Positions 16,440 to 24,737 of a stretch of DNA of 47,298 nucleotides are shown here, piece after piece (the stretch's first letter is position 1; every line of letters begins with the position of its first letter). The DNA comes from Ruminococcus sp. UBA3767 (GTDB taxonomy: Bacteria > Bacillota > Clostridia > Oscillospirales > Ruminococcaceae). The notes beneath the pieces were generated by a model. That model saw only the letters and a program-made list of their open reading frames with translations, was not told where the DNA came from and did not search any database. A program made the translations under genes and the position numbers. The stretch covers positions 1 to 47,298 of the forward strand of contig DFFV01000037.1 in assembly GCA_002371625.1 (NCBI GenBank). The letters are read 5' to 3'.

Positions 16440-16715
16440 TCATGCACGGTATTTAACAGCCTCGCTGACGATATTATCGCCGACTGCGGAACTACCGCCG
16501 AAAACAATACACACTCAGGTCTTGTTGTCTGCAAGATGCCTGTGTATTCTCAGATCAATTCTTGACGGCAGCGTATCTGCAACGCTTATCGGTACCCTCG
16601 GCAGCTCGATCGGATCGCCTGCGAGCGCAGTAAAGGACGAAGCGGTAGCTGTAACTGCGATCATAGCAGCAGCCGTTACGGCGGTCAGCTTTTTCAATAA
16701 AGATCTGTGTTTCAT
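16440..16715 (-). pseudogene. Remnant of a secreted CWB2-repeat protein
   Basis: A signal peptide (MKHRSLLKKLTAVTAAAM to about residue 32, ending TALAG) is followed by IELPRVPISVADTLPSR and an ORF stop (TGA at 16515-16517). Reading on in the same frame gives VCIVFGGSSAVGDNIVSEAV and then a second stop at 16440. That tail is the end of a CWB2 repeat, comparable to VFGGVGVVPDEHI at the end of the surface protein near 6.9 kb. The simplest reading is a cell-wall protein that lost its middle and gained a stop. Its start lies two bases after the YczE-like gene, with GAAAGGAG inside that gene's end, so a 66-residue secreted peptide may still be made. Confidence 0.72.
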
Positions 16716-16717
16716 TT

Positions 16718-17392
16718 TTACTCCTTTCGTTTTGCCTTTCTGCCATTGAGCAGTGGCTTTGAGAAATGCTCGTTGAAAACTTCGATAAGCGGTCCCATAA
16801 AGAACGCAGTTATCAAGGTTCCAACACCTACGATAGAAGTAATATCAGATATTTTTCCTCCCGAAAGCAGATAAAAGCAGATACCAAAAATAATGCACAC
16901 GATATCCGTAGCTATCCTGTCATAGCGGAACTTGCCTATTTTCCACTTATTGCACATAACAAGCGCAACCGCATCATACGTTGATACTCCCAGGTCTGCC
17001 GTCATATACAGCGACAGAGCAAGGCAGATCATTGCGATGCCCAGCACAAGAAAAACTACCCTTACTGCAAAAAGCGGTTCAGGCATTGCAGTATTGAGAA
17101 GATATAGCGTAAACTGGGTTATATAGCCCAGCAAAAACAGGTTTATCAGCGTTGCTATACCTATATAGTGCCTGTCGGTAAAAAGTGCAAAAAGCAGCAG
17201 CAAGGCATTCACTATTACATAAAGCGTGCCAAAGCCTATAGGAACAAGCGCATCAAGTCCTGCCATAAGCGATTGAAAAGGATCGACACCGAACGATGCG
17301 AACTTGAAAAAACCCACGCTTATTGCGCAAAGCATCACGCCCACGACCGACATCATTATTCTTTTCGAGCCTATCTGTTTAAGCTTTTCCAT
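16718..17392 (-). CDS. YczE/YitT-like integral membrane protein
   Basis: A 224-residue protein with about five to six transmembrane segments. FFKFASFGVDPFQSLMAGL near the N-terminus and MTADLGVSTYDAVALVM in the middle are repeated half-motifs (GxxPxxxL/GxSxxDA) typical of the YczE/YyaS/YitT family (DUF6198 type). Family members are poorly understood; B. subtilis YczE affects lipopeptide production. It has its own strong promoter and heads the unit with the CWB2 remnant and the purine permease. The C-terminus is basic (KAKRKE). Confidence 0.82.
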   Translation of the reverse strand: MEKLKQIGSKRIMMSVVGVMLCAISVGFFKFASFGVDPFQSLMAGLDALVPIGFGTLYVIVNALLLLFALFTDRHYIGIATLINLFLLGYITQFTLYLLNTAMPEPLFAVRVVFLVLGIAMICLALSLYMTADLGVSTYDAVALVMCNKWKIGKFRYDRIATDIVCIIFGICFYLLSGGKISDITSIVGVGTLITAFFMGPLIEVFNEHFSKPLLNGRKAKRKE

Positions 17393-17429
17393 TCTGTTTG
17401 TCCTTTATATTTTTTGAAATATATAATCA

Positions 17430-17458
17430 ATTATAACACTCATACGCAGCTAAGTCAA
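17430..17458 (-). promoter_or_regulatory. Promoter of the YczE-like gene
   Basis: Minus strand: TTGACT (17458-17453), 17-base spacer, TATAAT (17435-17430). Confidence 0.78.
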
Positions 17459-17538
17459 TCAATAAAAGATGAACAATAAAACCATCCGCAACTTATTGCG
17501 TATTATCGTAAATAAAAACAGACATATAAAAAAACTAC

Positions 17539-17567
17539 TTGACAAGGCGTTAAAAGAGTGATATAAT
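17539..17567 (+). promoter_or_regulatory. Consensus promoter of tRNA-Pro
   Basis: TTGACA (17539-17544), 17-base spacer, TATAAT (17562-17567), 38 bases before the mature tRNA. Confidence 0.85.
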
Positions 17568-17605
17568 ATTTTGTGCGTGATAAAGGTTTACTTTACACAG
17601 CAAAT

Positions 17606-17679
17606 CGGGGTGTGGCGCAGATTGGTAGCGCGCTTCCTTGGGGTGGAAGAGGTCGTCGGTTCAAATCCGGTCACTCCGA
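17606..17679 (+). tRNA. tRNA-Pro(GGG)
   Basis: A 74-base cloverleaf. The acceptor is CGGGGTG with CACTCCG (one G-U), starting with C as bacterial proline tRNAs do, and the discriminator is A. The anticodon stem CTTCC/GGAAG encloses loop TTGGGGT, giving anticodon GGG. The T arm is GTCGG TTCAAAT CCGGT-like. CCA is not encoded. Confidence 0.95.
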
Positions 17680-17682
17680 CTC

Positions 17683-17710
17683 AGCCGTATCTTTTAAGAT
17701 ACGGCTTTTC
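17683..17710 (+). terminator. Terminator of tRNA-Pro
   Basis: AGCCGTATCTT pairs with AAGATACGGCT, followed by TTTCTT, immediately after the tRNA. Confidence 0.85.
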
Positions 17711-17721
17711 TTATTACGATC

Positions 17722-17753
17722 AAAAAGGCGTCCGTAAAAGCTGCGGACGCCTT
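17722..17753 (-). terminator. Terminator of the downstream lipoprotein gene
   Basis: Minus strand: AAGGCGTCCG pairs with CGGACGCCTT, followed by TTTTT (partly within the stem end). Confidence 0.8.
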
Positions 17754-17766
17754 ATAGTTTATGATA

Positions 17767-18663
17767 TTATTTTACACTTGAAGGCAATACTTTAGCGCCG
17801 ACGGCTTTGCACAGCTTATCAAGCTCTGTCGAATAGGTTATCGTTTTACTGTAATTTTTAAGCTCTGATGCCTTTACTTCCTGATCCATTGAAGCTAAGG
17901 CATAGATATTATTGCCTATTCTGTAATAGCACATAGAGGCAGCATCAATGCTGTTTGGTGACTTTCCTGTATATATAAGCGTATCAGCGTCCTCATACTT
18001 TTTGAAAGGAACATCGTCCGTCGGATTATTATTTCTCATCTCACCGGTGCAGACCTTACCAAAAAGAGCTTTAGCTTCTGCCTCGTCCTTGCAGCTGAAA
18101 CCGATACCAAACACCGCACCGTCAGCCAGATAACTAACCTCGCTATTTCCGCCTACTACATTAGCTGCTTCAAAAGCCTGCGCATAAATAAACAGATCTG
18201 CATCGGGTTTAGCGGCTGCTACGGAATTGACATCAACAAGGAGGTCATCAAAGGGACTGAATATATCCTTGGTTTTTATACTTGCTGTGAGCGAAACGAT
18301 ACCTGCTTTGTTAACTGCTTTTTCAAATGTATCCTCTGCCGAGCCTGTGATTTTAAGTTCTTTCGCTGAAAACGTATCAAATGCCGCTTTTTTAAGTCCG
18401 CTTGCCGATGCTGCCGGTTCTGGTGAAGAAGATGTAGTTGTTGTTTCAGGCGCTTTAGTAGTGGTCACGGCAGTGGTTTGCTTTTCCGCAGCGGAAGAAT
18501 CAGCAGTGCTGCTTTCATCATTCTGTGAGCTGCTTTCAGCTTCCTTTTCGGAAGAGGACGAGCTTTGGGAAGATGATACATCTGCGCTTGAGCTTTCGCT
18601 GCAGGCAGCAAAAGAAAGCATCATTACGATTGAAAGAATTGCGGTCAGTATTTTTTTCATCAT
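17767..18663 (-). CDS. Putative lipoprotein with Ser/Thr-rich linker
   Basis: A 298-residue protein. The signal peptide ends in lipobox FAACS (Cys21 counting from the first Met). A long Ser/Glu/Thr linker (about 22-90) follows, with tracts such as SSSQSSSSSEKEAESSSQ, then an extracellular alpha/beta domain of about 200 residues. The domain has internal similarity of layout to other lipoproteins here, but I cannot assign a family. AGGGGGAAACA lies before the ATG pair at 18663/18660. It has its own strong promoter and terminator, so it is a single-gene unit. Confidence 0.82.
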   Translation of the reverse strand: MMKKILTAILSIVMMLSFAACSESSSADVSSSQSSSSSEKEAESSSQNDESSTADSSAAEKQTTAVTTTKAPETTTTSSSPEPAASASGLKKAAFDTFSAKELKITGSAEDTFEKAVNKAGIVSLTASIKTKDIFSPFDDLLVDVNSVAAAKPDADLFIYAQAFEAANVVGGNSEVSYLADGAVFGIGFSCKDEAEAKALFGKVCTGEMRNNNPTDDVPFKKYEDADTLIYTGKSPNSIDAASMCYYRIGNNIYALASMDQEVKASELKNYSKTITYSTELDKLCKAVGAKVLPSSVK

Positions 18664-18691
18664 TGTTTCCCCCTATAATTATTCTGCTATG

Positions 18692-18720
18692 ATTGTACTC
18701 TAATTCATTGCGCTTGTCAA
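18692..18720 (-). promoter_or_regulatory. Promoter of the Ser-rich lipoprotein gene
   Basis: Minus strand: TTGACA (18720-18715), 17-base spacer, TACAAT (18697-18692). Confidence 0.8.
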
Positions 18721-18730
18721 TAGATGAAAC

Positions 18731-18761
18731 AAAAAAACTGCCCTGCGTTATCGCAAGGCAG
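18731..18761 (-). terminator. Terminator of the membrane protein gene
   Basis: Minus strand: CTGCCTTGCG pairs with CGCAGGGCAG (one G-U) around ATAA, followed by seven T. Confidence 0.88.
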
Positions 18762-18777
18762 CCATAAAATCGATCAA

Positions 18778-19374
18778 TTAGCCTTCACTGCTCTGTGTGC
18801 TGTTAGGATCTTTTTTCTTAACAAGGCAGTGTATAGAAGTAATCATAAGAACGAAAAGCACCAAGAGCGGGAAGAAATAGCCTGAAACGAGTGAGCCCAA
18901 AGCATTCTTATCTCCAAGTGTTTTTGCAACGCTTTCAGCATTTCCTGAGAAGTTAGCATCTGCAAGTGCTTTAGAAATAGCATCAACGCTTGTGCCTGAA
19001 ACATCGAGCTTTACACCCTTTACATCAGACAGGGCTTTAAGATACTCAAATCCGCCGAAAGCTGAATAAACGCTCATAAACAGAAATACTATCTTAGCAA
19101 TAAATGCGCCCTTACCGGTTTTGTACTTTGAAAGAACTGCAAGTATAAGACATATAATGAGCATACCGAAAGTTACATAGTAAAGTGTGGTCTTATCTCC
19201 GAAATCACCGATCACCCTGAGCATTCTCTCAGCAGCGTTGTCCTTATCCATTCCGTCAATATCGACATTCTTCATTCCTGTCAGCATTACGAATAAACTG
19301 ATGTTGCACATGATCCAAGTAATGATAATGCAGAATCTCATCGCAAGACCCAGAATTATGTTATCCTTGTTCAT
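18778..19374 (-). CDS. Four-helix membrane protein of unknown function
   Basis: A 198-residue protein with hydrophobic segments at about residues 10-32, 65-82, 90-108 and 162-182. A soluble loop of about 50 residues between the third and fourth is rich in Asp, Ala and Lys. No family is recognised. TGGAGGT precedes the ATG at good spacing. It is a single gene ending in a strong terminator. A TATAAT-like box lies upstream around 19432-19437 on the minus strand, without a clear -35. Confidence 0.75.
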   Translation of the reverse strand: MNKDNIILGLAMRFCIIITWIMCNISLFVMLTGMKNVDIDGMDKDNAAERMLRVIGDFGDKTTLYYVTFGMLIICLILAVLSKYKTGKGAFIAKIVFLFMSVYSAFGGFEYLKALSDVKGVKLDVSGTSVDAISKALADANFSGNAESVAKTLGDKNALGSLVSGYFFPLLVLFVLMITSIHCLVKKKDPNSTQSSEG

Positions 19375-19648
19375 AGTCAGACCTCCATATAATTATCAGT
19401 ACATTTTTTATGGTTATTATTACAACCTATTATACAATATAAATCAATTATTCTTTAGTGAAACAATTATATCATAAATATGAACTAAAAAACAAAATAT
19501 ATTAAATTGTTTGTACTAAGTGCATAATATGTACGTTACCGTTTTGTGCAGATATACAAAATGAGGCCAAACAATGACCAAAGCAAGTTTAAAATCTGTT
19601 TATATATATAAAGACATTTTCACTTTGAGAACAAAAGGACATATAATA

Positions 19649-20077
19649 ATGAAATTATTCAAACACAGGTGTATTGTTTACTCTGCTATAATGACACTGA
19701 TATGGTTTATCAGATTTATTCTGCTGGAAAAATGGGTCATTCCTAATATTTCATCATCTGCTGCAGGAGCAGTATCTGCCTGCGCAGAGATAATACTTAT
19801 ACCGCTGGTGTCGCTAATATTCCTTATAAAAAAGCAAACGCTCAGCACTCTTATCGCTCCCGATGCTATTTACTGCCTGCTTTCATTCGCAAGTTCCCTT
19901 ATAAACAAAAAGCTGTATATCATAAGAACATTCGGCTTTTTCGGCAAGCTGACCTACGACAAAACAATGGCAGCTGCTGACAGGATAGCGGCTTTTCTGA
20001 TTATCGTGCTGATGCAATGGGGAATTAACGTTGTTATTCTTACAATTGCGAACAGGCATAAAAGTAAAGCCGGATAG
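19649..20077 (+). CDS. Small integral membrane protein
   Basis: A 142-residue protein with four hydrophobic segments (about 10-28, 36-60, 65-95 and 113-135) and a basic tail (ANRHKSKAG). No family is recognised. The ATG at 19649 has AAAAGGAC upstream; an in-frame ATG at 19574 has no ribosome binding site and would add 25 residues. The 274-base gap before it (from 19375) is very AT-rich; I see no clear promoter for this gene in it. Confidence 0.65.
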   Translation: MKLFKHRCIVYSAIMTLIWFIRFILLEKWVIPNISSSAAGAVSACAEIILIPLVSLIFLIKKQTLSTLIAPDAIYCLLSFASSLINKKLYIIRTFGFFGKLTYDKTMAAADRIAAFLIIVLMQWGINVVILTIANRHKSKAG

Positions 20078-20137
20078 TTCAAAGCACACCGGCGTGTGTG
20101 CTTTTTAGATAAAAACTTTTAAATTTTGGCATAAACA

Positions 20138-20166
20138 TTGACAAATCCGACAAATAGTATTATAAT
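20138..20166 (+). promoter_or_regulatory. Consensus promoter of the DUF1508 gene
   Basis: TTGACA (20138-20143), 17-base spacer, TATAAT (20161-20166). Confidence 0.85.
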
Positions 20167-20203
20167 GCATTTATAAATATTTTTGAAAGCGAGGTCGGGA
20201 TCA

Positions 20204-20578
20204 ATGGGAAAATTTGTTGTTAAAAAGACGAACACGGGCTTTACATGGTCACTTAAAGCAGGCAATGGCGAGGTTATATGCATAGGCGGTGAGGTTTTCA
20301 CCACACTTGCAACTGCCAAGAACGGCTGTGCAAGCGTTGCAAAAAACGCTCCTGTTGCTAACATTGAGGATCAGACAGTTGAAGGCTTTGAAACTGCTAA
20401 GTGTCCGAAGTTTGAGATCTACGCCGATAAAAAGGGTGAAACACGCTTCCGCCTGAAAGCCACTAACGGACAGGTCATCGCTGCGAGCGAGGGCTACACC
20501 ACCAAGGCTTCATGCAAAAACGGCATTGAGAGCGTAAAGAAAAATGCAGCTGATGCTCCTGTTGAGGAAGCCGAATAA
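20204..20578 (+). CDS. YegP-like DUF1508 protein, two repeats
   Basis: A 124-residue protein with two DUF1508 units. Residues about 3-46 contain FTWSLKAGNGEVICIGGEVF and about 66-112 contain FRLKATNGQVIAASEGY. Both end in the KNGxxSVxKNA pattern typical of YegP. YegP-like proteins are small, soluble and abundant; their role is not established. The ATG at 20204 follows GAGGTCGGGATCA. An in-frame ATG at 20183 is less well placed. The end is acidic (APVEEAE). Strong promoter and terminator make it a single-gene unit. Confidence 0.9.
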   Translation: MGKFVVKKTNTGFTWSLKAGNGEVICIGGEVFTTLATAKNGCASVAKNAPVANIEDQTVEGFETAKCPKFEIYADKKGETRFRLKATNGQVIAASEGYTTKASCKNGIESVKKNAADAPVEEAE

Positions 20579-20598
20579 CAGACAAATCGTAAAAAATA

Positions 20599-20628
20599 CG
20601 GGCGGCAGCGATTCCGCCCGTTTTGTTT
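20599..20628 (+). terminator. Terminator of the DUF1508 gene
   Basis: CGGGCGG pairs with CCGCCCG around CAGCGATT, then TTTTGTTT. Confidence 0.88.
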
Positions 20629-20641
20629 AAGGAATGGTAAA

Positions 20642-21436
20642 ATGGGTATAAAACACGCTATCGTAAAAAAGCTGAGAAAAACTACCGTGCTTGAAACTTT
20701 CACGGATGTCAGCAATGGAGGGGATATAAAATTCTCAATAGTTGATAAGCGTATCCCTGTTTTCAGCTGGAAAAACACAAGAGGTATAGAATTCGGCGAG
20801 AAAGGCACATATTTTTACTCACGGGTATATCTCAGCCGTTTCAGGCACTACCAGCCCATTTACCCTATGGCGCAGAAAACCGTTGATGCTTACTTCAAAA
20901 AAAGCCCTCCGCAGCGTGCTCTTGTGCTTGGCTGTGCAGGGTGCAGTATTCCCAGGTTTCTGCTAATGCACTACAAAAAGTGCAGAGTCACGGGTATAGA
21001 GTATTCAAAAATGCTCATTGACATTGCTGAAAAATACTTTATCAACTCTGCTATGCGCAGCAGGTTCGAGCTTATCAACGCTGACGCATTCAGCTATGTT
21101 CAGGGCATTGCAGGGAAAGAAAAATATGATTATATCCACACCGATATTTACATAGGCGACACTATACATCCGCAGACTTTTTCACCTGAGTACCTCGGTG
21201 CGCTTTATGAGCTTCTAACAGATAAAGGGTTTGCAATGTTCAACGCATTTTCCGTGCCTTTGAAAAAGCTGTTAACAACCGTAGATGAGGTGCAGCAGCC
21301 CTTCGGACGAATTATCGTTCTTGAGCGATACCGCAGTTATTTTGTCGGGATGCTAAGATCCGGCGATGAGCAGCTGTTTGAGGATCTCAAAAACCGCCTG
21401 CCCGATGACACCGATATAATCTACCAACGCAAATAA
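20642..21436 (+). CDS. Spermidine-synthase-like SAM-dependent methyltransferase
   Basis: A 264-residue protein with a Rossmann-type SAM-binding core. Motif I is ALVLGCAGCSIPRFLL (about residues 94-109), the acidic motif II is VTGIEYSKMLIDIAE, and INADAFSYVQG supplies the next Asp. The layout resembles spermidine synthase-like proteins (fused-MFS/SpeE-like group), but the aminopropyl-transferase Asp motif is not clear, so methyl transfer or another use is possible. AAGGAATGG precedes the ATG, which starts about 14 bases after the upstream terminator. No promoter is obvious, so read-through may be used. Confidence 0.75.
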   Translation: MGIKHAIVKKLRKTTVLETFTDVSNGGDIKFSIVDKRIPVFSWKNTRGIEFGEKGTYFYSRVYLSRFRHYQPIYPMAQKTVDAYFKKSPPQRALVLGCAGCSIPRFLLMHYKKCRVTGIEYSKMLIDIAEKYFINSAMRSRFELINADAFSYVQGIAGKEKYDYIHTDIYIGDTIHPQTFSPEYLGALYELLTDKGFAMFNAFSVPLKKLLTTVDEVQQPFGRIIVLERYRSYFVGMLRSGDEQLFEDLKNRLPDDTDIIYQRK

Positions 21437-21440
21437 AATG

Positions 21441-21479
21441 ACCGATGCCTGCAAGCAACGCAAGCATCGGTATTTTTTA
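21441..21479. terminator. Bidirectional terminator between convergent genes
   Basis: ACCGATGC(C)TGC pairs with GCAAGCATCGGT. The plus strand continues ATTTTTTAT and the minus strand CATTTTATT. It closes the methyltransferase gene and the five-gene leftward operon. Confidence 0.82.
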
Positions 21480-22589
21480 TTGTTTATTGAGTAGGTTAAA
21501 CTCTTTTTTCAACAGTTTTCTGTTAGTAGCCAAGCCCCTTATCACACGATAAAACGGCAATATCGGGATAAGCCACTTATGGTTATAGAAGAACGGAAAA
21601 TAGTCACGTATCTTATTCATTGGAATGATGATACGATTAAAAGCATATCTCAGCTTGCTGCCATTTACTTTATCCAGCTTGTTTTTCACAGTATTGTCAA
21701 ATGTTCCGTAGGTTCCCGAAAAAGCGATATACCTGAGCATTTCCTTATCCTTATCACTGAGCTTTTTACAGCCGAAAAGATCAAGTGAAAGCTCACGATT
21801 ATCCTTTTCAAACTCAGCAATACCCAGCTTTTCGCATTCACGAACGATATATTTCATATTGAGAGTATCGCCGTATTTTTTTAAGAAAACATAGGTATCG
21901 ATCAGTGAACGGATACCCGTACCGCCGTGATTATAATGTTTTGATTCATGCGCACACAGATAGATATACATATCATCATTTGAAAAATGGTAGCCGCATC
22001 TGTTATCGGGATCTTTCAAAAGCTTATTCTTAATGTGCTCATAATAGGGATGCATAGCCTTGTTCCCATCCGAAACTGCAGCAAGGAGGCAGTGCATTTC
22101 AAAATTACTTACAGGCTGTTTGAAATATGCATCATCCTTGCCTTTCCCGAAATGCCCTACCGTAAAACCGTTATCGATCATTATCTGTTTAACTTCTTCA
22201 CGATACTCCTGATCGAAAAGAATGTCGTTATCAGACATCTGCCTCATTCCGAACTCGGGATAAAGGTCTTTTAAAATGACGCCCTTTAACGGCATATACC
22301 ATATTCCCTGCTTTTCAAGTTTATCAATAATGCTTTTCCTCTCACTGTCAAGAGTTGCGACCTTGCAGATGGCCTTGTACTTTTCCTCGGTAAATTTTCC
22401 GTCAAAAACGCCTGCCGATTCAAGTGCAAAGGCGGTAAGAGCAGTAAGCATGTGCTTCTGCGCAGCCTCAAACACATTATCGATATTCATTTGTGCTATC
22501 TTTTCAGCTGACGGTATCTTGCGGTTGACCGCACAGCAATCAAGATAGATCATTGCATTCAGAGCCTTGATATACTCTTTATCGTTCAT
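21477..22589 (-). CDS. Nucleotidyltransferase family protein (NTP_transf_5 type)
   Basis: A 370-residue protein with the signature of the NTP_transf_5 family (PF14907): LKGVILKDLYPEFGMRQ (Lys102-Gly103), followed by SDNDILF, whose Asp120 and Asp122 match the metal-binding acidic pair. An aromatic and basic C-terminal half contains HESKHYNHGG. Family members occur in lasso-peptide and polysaccharide clusters. In paeninodin-type clusters the homologue (PadeN) works on a phosphorylated peptide together with an HPr-kinase-like enzyme. Its ATG overlaps the ABC transporter stop codon (TAATG). It is the last gene of the operon. The precise reaction here is inferred. Confidence 0.82.
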   Translation of the reverse strand: MNDKEYIKALNAMIYLDCCAVNRKIPSAEKIAQMNIDNVFEAAQKHMLTALTAFALESAGVFDGKFTEEKYKAICKVATLDSERKSIIDKLEKQGIWYMPLKGVILKDLYPEFGMRQMSDNDILFDQEYREEVKQIMIDNGFTVGHFGKGKDDAYFKQPVSNFEMHCLLAAVSDGNKAMHPYYEHIKNKLLKDPDNRCGYHFSNDDMYIYLCAHESKHYNHGGTGIRSLIDTYVFLKKYGDTLNMKYIVRECEKLGIAEFEKDNRELSLDLFGCKKLSDKDKEMLRYIAFSGTYGTFDNTVKNKLDKVNGSKLRYAFNRIIIPMNKIRDYFPFFYNHKWLIPILPFYRVIRGLATNRKLLKKEFNLLNKQ

Positions 22590-24298
22590 TATTTTTCCTC
22601 AATTCCGTTTGGTGTAAATGAAAGAATTCTGTCACATATACTAAGTGCAGCTTTTCTGTGTGTTATGATAACTACTGTCATATCAGTCATGCTGCGCAGG
22701 TTTTCAAGCACCTGCTTTTCGGTCTTATCATCAAGGGCGCTCGTTGCTTCATCAAGAAGCAGAACGGGACTGCCTGAAAACAGCGCTCTTGCAATAGCAA
22801 TTCTTTGCATCTGCCCCTCGGAAAGACCCGTTCCCCTTTCACCGAGCACGGTATCTATTCCCTTTTCAAGCTCGCTTACGAACTCCTCGGCGCAGGCAAG
22901 ACGCAGCGCATTATGTATACGTTCATCATCGTCTTTACTGCTCTGGTCGGCAAATGCGACTATCTCTCTTATCGTTCCGCTCATCAGCTGGTTGCCCTGC
23001 GGGACATAGGCAAAAAGCCTGTGCCATTTCTGGTCGAGCTGCTGAGATGAGCCGTTATTCTCATATATCATGCGCCTGCCCTCATCGGGTTCATAAACGC
23101 ACATGAGCAGCTTCAGTACTGTTGATTTTCCGCAGCCGCTATGCCCTGTAAATGCAACATACTCGCCCTTTGCTATCTCAACGCTGATATTGTCTATTAC
23201 CTGAGGCATATCCTTTTTGGAAAGCTCATCAAGCTTATCAGCAGCAGGATAATAAGTAAACGCCGCATTTTCAAGTGCTATCCTGTCAAGCCTGCTGCGA
23301 TAGAACTTTGTTACATCTTCAAGCGACATCTGCTCGGTGCAGTCATCGTCAAAGCGCTCTATCTCCATAAGTCTCTCGGCACTTGCTGTCATAGCGTAGA
23401 ATTTCGGCAGGTAGCCTGTTATATTAGCAAAAGGCCACTGTATCTGCGAAATGAGCTGGGTAACTGCGGTCAGTGTTCCGTATGATATCGTATCGGTAAG
23501 TATACCGTAGCCGCAATAGCAGGCACCGAAGATATACATTCCGTGCATTGCAGCGCTGAAGCCGACATTGCAGGTGTTTGAGAACCTTGCACGCTTCATT
23601 CGGGATTCCTTATGCTCGTGCATTTTTTCATCGGCTGTCTGCTGTGTCTGTTCCTGTGCGGCAAAGGAACGTATCATCATCAGACTGCCTATCCTTTCCT
23701 GCATGAACACCCTGAGACTGCCGTCCTTTTCCTGCATACTTTTATGCAGCGATTTCAGTTTTTTTCTGAAAGCATAGGTCAGTATCACCAGCACGATGCC
23801 GCCGGGTATGATGACGCTTGCGAACTTGATATCTATTATCAGTATCATAACAAGCGCACTTATGAGCTTTACTACCATTCCGGCAAGCCCCGGCAAGATC
23901 TCAACATAGCCCGTTGTGACAACGACCGTATCGTTAGTCAGGCGGTTGAGCCATTCACCCGAATGTACTGCGCTGACTCTTGCGAGGTCTTTATTGAGGA
24001 TATTCCTCATAAGTCGCTGTTTGAAGACATTTTCTATCTCCGCCTTTGAAAGCTCATTGAGCCATCTGATAACAGCACTGAGTGATATCTGTATCACGAC
24101 AAGAAGTATTATCAGCACTACATTCGTCCAGAAGCCTGTGCTGTTATGAGCAGTCGCATCATCGACTATATTCCTCAGGAACAGCGCATAAAGCACTCCG
24201 CTGCCGCCGCTGAGTGACTGCACGATGACCAGTGCAAGAATATACAGTTTTTTTCTGCCCGGAACTTTATACAGCCATCTTATCGTCTTATCTTTCAT
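22589..24298 (-). CDS. ABC exporter, fused membrane and ATPase domains
   Basis: A 569-residue half-transporter. The N-terminal 330 residues are the six-helix exporter domain. The ATPase has Walker A GHSGCGKST (385-393), Q-loop PQ (433-434), signature LSEGQ (492-496), Walker B LLLDE (513-517) and the switch His547. No C39 peptidase domain is fused to it, so any leader removal must be done by another enzyme, perhaps the neighbouring S24/S26 peptidase. It is of the MsbA/LanT-without-protease type used to export peptides or lipids. It overlaps the upstream gene by 11 bases and the downstream gene by one. Confidence 0.92.
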   Translation of the reverse strand: MKDKTIRWLYKVPGRKKLYILALVIVQSLSGGSGVLYALFLRNIVDDATAHNSTGFWTNVVLIILLVVIQISLSAVIRWLNELSKAEIENVFKQRLMRNILNKDLARVSAVHSGEWLNRLTNDTVVVTTGYVEILPGLAGMVVKLISALVMILIIDIKFASVIIPGGIVLVILTYAFRKKLKSLHKSMQEKDGSLRVFMQERIGSLMMIRSFAAQEQTQQTADEKMHEHKESRMKRARFSNTCNVGFSAAMHGMYIFGACYCGYGILTDTISYGTLTAVTQLISQIQWPFANITGYLPKFYAMTASAERLMEIERFDDDCTEQMSLEDVTKFYRSRLDRIALENAAFTYYPAADKLDELSKKDMPQVIDNISVEIAKGEYVAFTGHSGCGKSTVLKLLMCVYEPDEGRRMIYENNGSSQQLDQKWHRLFAYVPQGNQLMSGTIREIVAFADQSSKDDDERIHNALRLACAEEFVSELEKGIDTVLGERGTGLSEGQMQRIAIARALFSGSPVLLLDEATSALDDKTEKQVLENLRSMTDMTVVIITHRKAALSICDRILSFTPNGIEEK

Positions 24299-24737
24299 AT
24301 ATCAATCTCTTTACAATTCTTTTCAGCTTTAGTTTTATCCTTTTGAAAAAAAATCTCGGAGTTATTGTAGCCATAATATAGCGTGAATACAGCTTATATC
24401 TGAGGTCGTTCACGCTGTGCGCCTTGCCTTTGCGCACATAAGATATCATTACTCCGATTATATCCTTATCCTTTATGCCATACTCTTTATTTATACAGTT
24501 ATCTCCAAGGATTACATAGCTGTTTTTTCTGACCTCGATGACTCTGTGCAGCACATAGCTTTCGGGCGGCCTTTTGTAAAGCACTACATCGCCCTTGGCA
24601 CATCTGCCGTTTTTGCGCTTTACGGTAAACAGATCTCTTCCCTGTTTTAAAAGCGGCATCATGCTGGTGCCTTTGTTGCTGTAAGTCAGCTTGCCGTATT
24701 TATCAAGGTAATCCTCAAATTTTATACCGTCACTCAT
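24288..24737 (-). CDS. S24/S26 peptidase, SipW-like, without N-terminal membrane anchor
   Basis: A 149-residue protein. The active-site pattern is that of signal peptidases: GTSMMPLL with nucleophile Ser25, GDVVLYKRP, LHRVIEV with His64, and ILGDN at 77-80. His in place of Lys is typical of the ER/SipW branch (Ser-His dyad). There is no hydrophobic helix at the N-terminus, unlike classical signal peptidases. The C-terminal 25 residues are strongly basic and amphipathic (FFFKRIKLKLKRIVKRL) and may bind the membrane. Its place between the PqqD-like and ABC genes suggests leader processing of the exported product. It overlaps both neighbours by 8-11 bases. Confidence 0.85.
   Translation of the reverse strand: MSDGIKFEDYLDKYGKLTYSNKGTSMMPLLKQGRDLFTVKRKNGRCAKGDVVLYKRPPESYVLHRVIEVRKNSYVILGDNCINKEYGIKDKDIIGVMISYVRKGKAHSVNDLRYKLYSRYIMATITPRFFFKRIKLKLKRIVKRLIYER

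Noticed and set aside
16515..16517. In-frame TGA as a selenocysteine codon
   Set aside because: The gene is already missing most of its CWB2 domains and no SECIS-like hairpin is evident just after the TGA; decay is simpler.
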